From NCBI GenBank assembly GCA_052034525.1, contig JBPOIK010000010.1, positions 1 to 11,362 of the forward strand: DNA of 11,362 bases, read 5' to 3'. The notes beneath the pieces are model-generated. The model saw nothing but the letters and a program-made list of their open reading frames with translations. It ran no database searches and had not been told where the DNA came from. Positions 1 to 5,486 of this stretch are shown here, in pieces (the first letter of the stretch is position 1; each line of letters opens with the position of its first letter). The position numbers and the translations under genes were made by a program. The stretch comes from JAFGJQ01 sp052034525. Its GTDB lineage: Bacteria; Planctomycetota; Phycisphaerae; UBA1845.

Positions 1-63
1 GGTGATTTGCCATTCGGGCCTCCTGCCCACACGGGGCGCAGGAAGCCATTACGGCAAATCACC
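1..63. repeat. 63-base near-symmetric palindrome (hairpin element)
   Basis: The arms are 11 bases, perfect (ggtgatttgcc at 1-11, ggcaaatcacc at 53-63). Next comes a symmetric 5/5 internal loop (12-16 and 48-52). An inner stem of 10 pairs with one wobble follows (17-26 with 38-47), then an 11-base terminal loop (27-37). No T-run follows on the plus strand, so it is not an obvious terminator in that direction. It resembles REP-type or MITE-like dispersed palindromes in architecture. It starts at base 1 of the window, so it could continue or repeat to the left. There is no integron attC core (GTTRRRY). Confidence 0.7.
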
Positions 64-218
64 CACTCCTCAAGATGGCCGGTTTTCACCCGCCCGCTCC
101 TGGCCGGTTCTGCCCGCCCGGCGACACGCCAGGTGAAAACCCCGAGAATCGCGGTCACGACGACCAGCGCTCCGAACCCCATGGCCATCTTCGACGAGAG
201 CTTCATTTGCTTGAACAT
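1..218 (-). CDS. Methyl-accepting chemotaxis protein-like N-terminus, partial and possibly disrupted
   Basis: The minus strand reads from an ATG at 218 and stays open to the window edge for 72 codons. A GGGAGG ribosome binding site (229-234) lies 10 bases before the ATG. The product begins MFKQMKLSSKMAMGFGALVV and continues into a hydrophobic segment ending in GVFTW. This is the typical short basic head plus first membrane helix (about residues 13-30) of chemoreceptors, which sense ligands outside the membrane and signal to CheA. After about residue 30 the sequence becomes Arg/Gly/Pro-rich and does not look like a periplasmic sensor domain. That part coincides with the palindromes at 81-141 and 1-63. 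Either the gene is interrupted by a palindromic repeat, or this is an unrelated small membrane protein. The start is well supported. The MCP call is by resemblance of the first 30 residues only. Confidence 0.5.
   Translation of the reverse strand, partial: MFKQMKLSSKMAMGFGALVVVTAILGVFTWRVAGRAEPARSGRVKTGHLEEWVICRNGFLRPVWAGGPNGKS
81..141. repeat. Second palindrome with 10-base perfect arms
   Basis: ggttttcacc (81-90) is the exact reverse complement of ggtgaaaacc (132-141). Four further pairs (101-104 with 128-131) stack inside if bases 91-100 bulge out, leaving a 23-base GC-rich loop. Its size (61 bases) is close to that of the neighbouring 63-base palindrome, 17 bases away. Its right arm lies where the chemoreceptor-like membrane helix ends, so this may be the junction of an insertion. 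A chance dyad cannot be excluded. Confidence 0.5.
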
Positions 219-552
219 GCGGTGCTATCCTCCCAACTGGATGCCACTGAAGAAATCCCGGCGGGAGGGCGCGATATGCCGACCTCATGTCGGTCCTCTC
301 CGCAACTGTGCGGTGCCGCGTGAAACGCCGATCGACTCGGATTGTTTTACGGCAGGGTGAGTCGTTGACACTGCACGCAACTCGTGACTGTCGTATCGGT
401 GGCAGGGTGACCTAGGCTTAGCAAATAAAAATGGCAACTACGGTGGATGCATCCGATAAATGTGCCCGTGTTGCCCACAGAAGCGAGGACGGGATTCCCA
501 TGGTCGGCCGCGGGATCGGCTCGCCGCGGGCAGCCGGAGCGGGCCGGGCCTG
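219..552. other. 334-base spacer between histidine kinase and MCP-like gene
   Basis: I see no convincing gene. Next to the MCP-like start are its ribosome binding site (229-234) and two small hairpins in the would-be leader: ccgac/gtcgg (279-283, 289-293) and ccgca/tgcgg (300-304, 309-313). A 10-base direct repeat ggcagggtga occurs at 351-360 and 401-410, exactly 50 bases apart. A TTGACA at 365-370 has no good -10 partner. At the kinase 3' end, ggcctg/caggcc (547-552, 554-559) straddles the stop codon, and ccgcgg is repeated at 508-513 and 524-529. Neither has a T-tract, so no clear intrinsic terminator is seen. Confidence 0.5.
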
Positions 553-2127
553 TCAGGCCTCGTCGGGCGATTCGGGCGGTCTTCGCGCCGGCAGGAACAC
601 CGTGATCGTGGTTCCCCGGCCTACTTCGGATTGAACGGCTATCGCGCCGCCATCGCTCTGAATGATTCCATGCACGATGGCCAGCCCCAGCCCGGTGCCG
701 CGGCCTCGCGCCTTGGTGGTGAAGAAGGGTTCGAACAGGCGTTCACGGACGTGCGGCGCGATACCGGCGCCCGTATCCTGTACGGCAATGCGCACGTAGC
801 GATCCGCCGACGCGCAGGAGAGTTCCAGGCTGGCCGGCACGTCCGCAGCCACTTCGTCCGCGCGGATGGTCAGCGTTCCGCCGTACGGCATCGCGTCACG
901 CGCGTTGACGGCCAGGTTCAGCAGGACCTGCTGCAACTGCGTGGAGTCAGACCGGACCCACAGCGGAGACTCCCCTGCGACTTCGATCCGCAACGTCACC
1001 GATGCCGAGACGGCACGGCTCAGCAGTGGTTCCGCCTCCGTCAGCACCCCGCGAACGTCAATAATTCTGCGTTCCGCCGGGGCTTCGCGGCCGAGGTTCA
1101 TCAACGAACGGGTGACGCCTTCCGCCTCCGTCGCGGCCTGCTCGATGGACCGAAGCGCGGCGGCCAACGGGGGATTCCCGGCCAGCGCGGGTTTGAGCTG
1201 TTCCACGCCGCCCAGCATTACCGTGATCAGGTTGTTGAAGTCATGGGCCACACCGGCTGCCAACTGACCGACCGCCTGGAGCCTGCGGAACTGGTGGAGC
1301 TGCTCTTGCAGACGAAAGCGGGTCTCTTCATCCTGCTTGCGCTGTGTGACGTTCTCATAAATGGCGACAATCTCGCCGGAGGGCAGCTTGTACACTAGGT
1401 TCTCAAACCAATCGAGACCACGACTGTCCTGGTAGGGCACCTCCGACAGATGCTCGGGTTCGCCCGTCCGCCAGACCCGCTGGAGCACCTCCAGAAGCCC
1501 CATCCGCCGAATGCCCGGGAAGGCCTCGGTCACTCTCATGCCTACCACAAGATGGTTTGCGCGGCTGATGGCCAACCCGGCGTCGTTCATATCGATCAGG
1601 AGGAAGTCCTCTCCGTCGTCAACAGCCTCATACACCGCCACCCCGTTGGTCATGTTGGTGAACAACTCGCGATAGCGGATCCTGCTCGTTTCGTGTGCGG
1701 CTTGCGCTCGCTTCAGCTCCGTGATGTCGGAAAACGAAACCACGCTGCGTTTCGTACCCCGAATCAGCCGTGCCATGATCAGCACGTCACGTCGCTCACC
1801 AGACCCGTCGATCACCTGGGCCTCATACGCGCCCGGCACTGAATCGGGATCGTCTCGACGGGCCCGGTGGTATTGCACCATCCGCTCCCGGTGCTCGGGC
1901 GCGATGAACCCCGTCGGCAGCACCCGCCCTTCCAATTCCTCGCGCGGCCGCCCGATCAATCGGGCGAACTGTTCGTTGGCCAGCAAGACGGTCAGGTCTT
2001 CCTCGACAATCATCGTGGCCGAGCCCGTCGTCTCAAACACGGCCCGGTAGATGCTCTCGGAGAACCGCAACGGCCGGCGCGATACACCGGAGTCACTCGG
2101 TCGGGCGCTGGTTTTTTTCTTGACCAT
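553..2127 (-). CDS. PAS-PAS sensor histidine kinase (soluble)
   Basis: A predicted cytoplasmic two-component kinase of 524 residues that would autophosphorylate on His and pass phosphate to a response regulator. Domains: PAS 1 at about 21-138, ending in a DIT-type motif and coil; PAS 2 at about 154-263; HisKA with AVGQLAAGVAHDFNNLIT, phosphoacceptor H295; HATPase_c with N-box NLAVNARDAM (N408), DTGAG from D451 and GTGLGL from G477. All key residues look intact. There is no membrane helix and no receiver domain, so it senses an internal signal and its partner is not in the same chain. The ATG at 2127 (protein MVKKKTSARP) was chosen because the frame can extend to an ATG at 2229 only through 34 Arg/Ser/Thr-rich residues with no domain content. 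Neither ATG has a strong ribosome binding site. It lies 363 bases beyond the response regulator, too far for a confident shared operon. Confidence 0.93.
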   Translation of the reverse strand: MVKKKTSARPSDSGVSRRPLRFSESIYRAVFETTGSATMIVEEDLTVLLANEQFARLIGRPREELEGRVLPTGFIAPEHRERMVQYHRARRDDPDSVPGAYEAQVIDGSGERRDVLIMARLIRGTKRSVVSFSDITELKRAQAAHETSRIRYRELFTNMTNGVAVYEAVDDGEDFLLIDMNDAGLAISRANHLVVGMRVTEAFPGIRRMGLLEVLQRVWRTGEPEHLSEVPYQDSRGLDWFENLVYKLPSGEIVAIYENVTQRKQDEETRFRLQEQLHQFRRLQAVGQLAAGVAHDFNNLITVMLGGVEQLKPALAGNPPLAAALRSIEQAATEAEGVTRSLMNLGREAPAERRIIDVRGVLTEAEPLLSRAVSASVTLRIEVAGESPLWVRSDSTQLQQVLLNLAVNARDAMPYGGTLTIRADEVAADVPASLELSCASADRYVRIAVQDTGAGIAPHVRERLFEPFFTTKARGRGTGLGLAIVHGIIQSDGGAIAVQSEVGRGTTITVFLPARRPPESPDEA

Positions 2128-2264
2128 CGACGTCTTTTGCGAATCTGTGTTTCCGCGCGCGACACGCCAATCCTTTTGCACGGTTGAGGTCGAAGACGCC
2201 GCGCGGCGTGGTCGAGTCCGTGCATGCATTCTGATATGGAGCCGCTGCGGCCGCCTTCGCAGTC

Positions 2265-2298
2265 ACGGCGCACACGCGCGTCTGCCGCTGTGCGCCGT
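2265..2298. promoter_or_regulatory. 10-base-arm dyad, operator or leader hairpin
   Basis: acggcgcaca (2265-2274) and tgtgcgccgt (2289-2298) are exact reverse complements around a 14-base loop. On the minus strand the dyad begins 15 bases past the candidate -10 hexamer, close to the expected transcript start of the kinase gene. It could therefore be a repressor site or a hairpin at the 5' end of the leader. No T-run follows it. Confidence 0.45.
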
Positions 2299-2312
2299 TA
2301 TCCGCAGACCAG

Positions 2313-2339
2313 ATTATCAGCCGGCGGCTTCCATGTCGA
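2313..2339 (-). promoter_or_regulatory. Candidate sigma70-type promoter for the PAS-PAS kinase
   Basis: On the minus strand TCGACA (2334-2339) and GATAAT (2313-2318) each match the consensus hexamers at 5 of 6 positions. The spacer is 15 bases, shorter than the usual 16-18. It sits about 185 bases upstream of the chosen start. This is a motif match only. Confidence 0.3.
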
Positions 2340-2490
2340 GCGTAATCTGGAGACCGAACAAAAAAACAGTGAACGAAATCGAAGGGGTGGGGGTTCGCTG
2401 ATGCAGTCGACGTCCACCCATAACCCGAGAATCAGTGGCACTTGATGCAGCTGACCTTTCGCGCGGGTGCCCACGTTGCTCCGCGCCGAT

Positions 2491-3147
2491 TCAGGCCGAG
2501 GCCAGTCCCTCGCGGATCGCATAGCGAGCCAGGTGCACTCGATCGTGAATGTTCAGCTTGTTCATCAGGTTTGTGGTATGGTTGACGACCGTTTTCTCAC
2601 TGACCTGTCGCAATCGCGCGATCTCTTTGCGCGACATGCCGCGAGCGATGTACCGCAGGATTTCCAACTCGCGCGGCGTCAGAGTGGACACCCGTGCGTT
2701 GGCGGGTTGGGACAGACGCAGCCCGGCGCTATCCGCAACGATACGGGCGGCCACCTCCGGCGAGTAATATGCGGAGCCCGACCGCGCGGCATGAATGGCC
2801 GCGATCAGCATCCCCGGTGACTCGTCCTTGGTCAGATATCCCGCGGCACCGACGGCCAGGGCTGCCTCGATATATCGATCGTGGCAAAACGCGCTGACGA
2901 ACACGACGGCCGTTTGGGGGCTGACGGCCGCAATTGCCCGGGCCGCGTCGAAGCAGCATCGTCCGGGCATGTCGATGTCCATGAGCACGACGTGCGGCTG
3001 GTGAATTTCCGCTTCGCGGACGGCGGCATCCGCGTCACCGGCCGTCGCCACAATGGACAAACCAGGCTCCTGGGACAAGCGCAATGCCAAGGCTTCGCGC
3101 AGCAGGTTCTGGTCGTCGACAAGCAGGATGGTGGTGGCCAGACTCAT
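2491..3147 (-). CDS. NarL/LuxR-family response regulator
   Basis: A DNA-binding response regulator of 218 residues, normal family length. The receiver domain (about 5-120) has the acidic pair D11/D12, phosphoacceptor D57 in LMDIDMPG, S85 in the Thr/Ser switch position and K107. A LuxR-type helix-turn-helix covers about 153-216 (LTPRELEILRYIARG, then SEKTVVNHTTNLMNKL). Phosphorylation at D57 is expected to change promoter binding; its targets are unknown. Its ATG overlaps the TGA of the upstream hybrid kinase in an ATGA junction. A strong GGAGG (3155-3159) lies 7 bases before the start, inside the kinase gene. Co-transcription and translational coupling with that kinase make it the likely cognate partner. 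No odd residues were noticed. Confidence 0.95.
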   Translation of the reverse strand: MSLATTILLVDDQNLLREALALRLSQEPGLSIVATAGDADAAVREAEIHQPHVVLMDIDMPGRCCFDAARAIAAVSPQTAVVFVSAFCHDRYIEAALAVGAAGYLTKDESPGMLIAAIHAARSGSAYYSPEVAARIVADSAGLRLSQPANARVSTLTPRELEILRYIARGMSRKEIARLRQVSEKTVVNHTTNLMNKLNIHDRVHLARYAIREGLASA

Positions 3148-5021
3148 ACCGGAACCTCCACTATTGGCGTTGGTTTGGACTGCAGCGCGGCACAGACTAC
3201 CTCGGCCAGTTCGTCCATTCGAAACGGCTTACGCAGCAACCGCGTGTCCGGGTCGTCCGACGCGTTCCACTGGGCATCCGGGATGGCGGTGATCAGAACG
3301 GCCGGCGTGCGGCATCCCTTGGAACGAATCTCTCGCAGGCACGACCGGCCACTGACCCGGGGCAGGTCGATGTCCAGAATCAGGGCGTGCAGGTCGGCTC
3401 CGTGCTGGTCGTAAGCGGCCAGCGCCGCGGCTCCGTCTTCCGCCTGAATCACCCGGAAACCCCGATTCCGCAGAACGGATGTGATGACACGGCGCAACGG
3501 TCTATTGTCTTCAACCAGAAGAACCGAAGCGCCGTCTACGCAGATCGGGGGAACCGACGCCGGTTCCGGGGTCTTCGGTTCGAGCGCCGTGCTCAACGGC
3601 AGAAGAACGCGGAACTCGGTCCCCTCGCCCGGCTCCGAATGGATGCGAACGCTCCCGCGGTGCTCGCGGATGATGCCGTGGACCACCGAAAGGCCCAGTC
3701 CGGTGCCCTGCTCTCGCGGCTTGGTGGTGAAGAAGGGTTCAAACACGCGCGGCATCAGATCCTTCGGGATTCCGGGGCCCGTGTCACGGACGAGCAGACA
3801 AACCCAATCCGTGCGGGCGCGCCCATCGTCCGGCAGCGCCCGCAGGTCGTCGGTCGAGGCGGGGCCGACCTGAAGAGTCAGCCGGCCCCCCTGCGGCATG
3901 GCGTCGCGGGCGTTCAGCGCCAGGTTCAGGATCACCTGGTGCAGTTGCGTTCGGTCCGCCAGAACCCATTGGGGTGGCTCGCACGAGTCCACCGCCAATT
4001 CGATGGAGGCCGGGAGCGTGCGGGCCAGCATCCGCACGGAATCCCGAAGAACGTCGCGCAGATCCACCCGCCGCCTGTGCGTCGGCACGCTGCGGCTGAA
4101 TGTCATCAGCGCACGCGTCACTTCGGTGGCCTGATGGGCCGCGTTCTCAACGACTTCCAGGGCGGCGACGACGTCCGGCGCTTCGCCCGCCTGCGAGCGG
4201 ACCTGCCCCGTGTGGGCGAGGATCAGCGTGATGAGGTTGTTGAAATCGTGGGCCACGCCCGCCGCAAGCTGGCCCACGGCCTCCATTTTCTGGGCTTGGT
4301 TGAGTTGTTCATTCAGCGTTGCGCATTCCAACTGCATCCGGCGGCGTTCCGCAATGTGCCCGACGCGCTCCGCGACCGCGTTCAGCAGGGTGCGTTCCTC
4401 CCGCTGAAACGGGCCTTCATCACTGGCCGGACGCGCCTCCAGGTAGCCCACGTCCAGTCGGCCCATGGGAACCTCCTGCAGGCGGATCGGACTGGAGAGA
4501 ATCCAGGGCGCGTCCGTCCAGTTGGCGGTGGCGATGGTCGTGTCCCCCAGGATCAAGCGGGCGCAGGTGATGTCCGGATACTGCCAGGAGGCGGGAATGA
4601 TGTTGACAATCTGCTGGAGCGTCTCGTCCAGAGAGAGCTCCGTCTGCTCCACGATGCGGGAGATACCATACAGGCAGTTGAGCTTCTTCATCCGTTCCCG
4701 CACCGTCCGGGCCTGATCGCGCAACACTTCGCGCGACTGAACCACCGAGATAAAAAACGGGCCGAGTTTCGCGATTCCGATCAGCATCAGTACCGAAATG
4801 GCCAGCCCGACACTCTCCGCTGGAACATCCGGTGCGAACAGGTCGCTGTGGGTCAGGCACCGATACAGAACGATGCACCTCCGTACCGCCATCAGCAGTG
4901 CCACAACCGCAATCACAAGCCAGGCGGAAGATCGCCCCGTGATCCGCAGCACGCGCACCACGAGCATCGCAGCAGCAAGCTGCATGACGGCTGCCAGCGT
5001 CACCATGCACGTGACGAGCAT
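3144..5021 (-). CDS. Membrane hybrid histidine kinase (3 TM, GAF-like, HisKA, HATPase, REC)
   Basis: A 625-residue inner-membrane sensor kinase. Hydrophobic helices lie at about 4-24, 34-50 and 71-94, with no large external domain. A GAF-like region (about 115-225) contains ISRIVEQTELSLDE and IIPASWQYPDITCARLIL, a sequence type I associate with GAF sensor kinases. HisKA carries AVGQLAAGVAHDFNNLIT with H258. HATPase_c has N370 in NLALNARDAM, DTGPG from D413 and GTGLGL from G439. The C-terminal receiver (about 498-612) has E504/D505, D550 in LILDIDLP, T578 and K598. All key residues are present. No HPt domain is fused, so a separate HPt protein or direct transfer to the downstream regulator is implied. 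The ATG at 5021 has GGAAGGAGA (5032-5040) 10 bases upstream, which fixes the start. It overlaps the response regulator gene by 4 bases. Confidence 0.95.
   Translation of the reverse strand: MLVTCMVTLAAVMQLAAAMLVVRVLRITGRSSAWLVIAVVALLMAVRRCIVLYRCLTHSDLFAPDVPAESVGLAISVLMLIGIAKLGPFFISVVQSREVLRDQARTVRERMKKLNCLYGISRIVEQTELSLDETLQQIVNIIPASWQYPDITCARLILGDTTIATANWTDAPWILSSPIRLQEVPMGRLDVGYLEARPASDEGPFQREERTLLNAVAERVGHIAERRRMQLECATLNEQLNQAQKMEAVGQLAAGVAHDFNNLITLILAHTGQVRSQAGEAPDVVAALEVVENAAHQATEVTRALMTFSRSVPTHRRRVDLRDVLRDSVRMLARTLPASIELAVDSCEPPQWVLADRTQLHQVILNLALNARDAMPQGGRLTLQVGPASTDDLRALPDDGRARTDWVCLLVRDTGPGIPKDLMPRVFEPFFTTKPREQGTGLGLSVVHGIIREHRGSVRIHSEPGEGTEFRVLLPLSTALEPKTPEPASVPPICVDGASVLLVEDNRPLRRVITSVLRNRGFRVIQAEDGAAALAAYDQHGADLHALILDIDLPRVSGRSCLREIRSKGCRTPAVLITAIPDAQWNASDDPDTRLLRKPFRMDELAEVVCAALQSKPTPIVEVPV
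3155..3159 (-). promoter_or_regulatory. Internal ribosome binding site for the response regulator
   Basis: GGAGG on the minus strand, 7 bases before the regulator ATG and wholly inside the upstream kinase coding region. Together with the ATGA overlap it shows that the regulator can start translation itself while staying coupled to the kinase. Confidence 0.75.
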
Positions 5022-5031
5022 GTGCGGGGTG

Positions 5032-5040
5032 TCTCCTTCC
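5032..5040 (-). promoter_or_regulatory. Ribosome binding site of the hybrid kinase
   Basis: GGAAGGAGA on the minus strand ends 10 bases before the ATG at 5021. It is the strongest such site in the window and decides the start of the kinase. Confidence 0.75.
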
Positions 5041-5060
5041 AGGCCGAGGTGTCCACAGCC

Positions 5061-5079
5061 CGATATGTTTCGTATATCG
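5061..5079. promoter_or_regulatory. Operator-like dyad upstream of the hybrid kinase
   Basis: cgatat (5061-5066) and atatcg (5074-5079) form an inverted repeat around 7 bases. It lies 39 bases before the kinase ATG, in an AT-rich island within GC-rich sequence. The size and half-site spacing suit a dimeric regulator. A leader hairpin is the alternative. Confidence 0.35.
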
Positions 5080-5305
5080 TCCGATCCCGGGGCGCCGCTT
5101 TGAACTTCCCATAACCATGCGGGGAAGCCCCAACGCGACGATCATGTTACACCAAATTATCGGACGTTGCCACCGGTATTCCACGAACGGACCGCGTGGA
5201 GCAGACGTGTCGGAGCCGGCCCGGCCGCCGGCCGCAGGGGCGAAGTCAAGGTTCCCCCATCGCGAACCGATGTCACCAGAACTGAGGTCTGTTGTCTCTT
5301 TTGCG

Positions 5306-5331
5306 GCGCGCCGGGGCATGCCCGGACGCGC
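5306..5331. repeat. GC-rich imperfect palindrome in the divergent spacer
   Basis: A 26-base near-palindrome centred on gcatgc (5316-5321), with gcgcg on the left answered by cgcgc on the right. It lies about 155 bases upstream of the HDOD-REC-GGDEF start. There is no T-run on either side, so a terminator is unlikely. An operator or chance GC-rich dyad are both possible. Confidence 0.3.
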
Positions 5332-5486
5332 TCAGGGGTGAAGGGTCCGGCACGCCGTCGGCACGGAGCGTGCGTTGTCGCGGAGATTGACGGCAATGAG
5401 GGATCCATTCCGGCAGCTTCAGTCTCGGGGAATTGACCGCTGGAGGGCGGGACGGCGATCGGCCCGCTCGGGAGCGTGACCGCCTC

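Larger units (their letters stand above)
2128..2490. other. 363-base spacer upstream of the PAS-PAS kinase
   Basis: No supported gene. It holds a candidate promoter (2313-2339) and a strong dyad (2265-2298), both described separately. A run of seven A (2360-2366) reads as seven T on the transcribed minus strand after the response regulator. Only a poor GAAC/GTTC pairing precedes it, so a rho-independent terminator for the upstream operon is possible but weak. The part nearest the kinase is GC-rich and translates only to low-complexity sequence. Confidence 0.5.
5022..5486. other. 465-base divergent spacer between hybrid kinase and HDOD-REC-GGDEF gene
   Basis: The region must hold promoters for both directions. 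No confident gene is seen. It includes an AT-rich dyad near the kinase (5061-5079) and a GC-rich dyad centred on gcatgc (5306-5331), listed separately. A short hairpin gcacg/cgtgc (5361-5365, 5369-5373) also occurs. I found no -35/-10 pair good enough to call. I looked for a cyclic-di-GMP riboswitch because of the downstream GGDEF gene and did not recognise one. Confidence 0.5.

Noticed and set aside
1..63. Integron attC site
   Set aside because: The length and imperfect palindrome are suggestive, but no GTTRRRY/RYYYAAC core sites are present and no integrase is seen.
300..319. Sigma54 promoter for the MCP-like gene
   Set aside because: GGCAC and TTGC are present on the minus strand, but they are two bases too far apart for the -24/-12 geometry.
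7..360. 117-codon plus-strand frame over the palindromes
   Set aside because: It crosses two palindromes and the MCP-like start and has Arg/Pro-rich content with no ribosome binding site. It reads as a palindrome shadow.
460..1398. 312-codon plus-strand frame opposite the PAS-PAS kinase
   Set aside because: Shadow of the HisKA/HATPase coding region; Arg/Gln-rich with no domain.
2128..2229. Upstream ATG at 2229 for the PAS-PAS kinase
   Set aside because: The extra 34 residues are low-complexity with no domain content. No ribosome binding site was seen. Kept only as an alternative start.
2360..2366. Rho-independent terminator after the response regulator
   Set aside because: The T-run is real on the minus strand, but the pairing just before it is too short and weak to call.
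3084..5114. 676-codon open frame on the plus strand opposite the hybrid kinase
   Set aside because: It is antisense to a kinase with complete catalytic motifs. Its product is Arg/Gln/His-rich with no recognisable domain, as expected of a shadow frame in GC-rich DNA.
5433..5486. TTG start for the HDOD-REC-GGDEF gene
   Set aside because: It adds 18 charged residues outside the HDOD fold. The ATG at 5487 starts right before the fold and has a GGGAG upstream.
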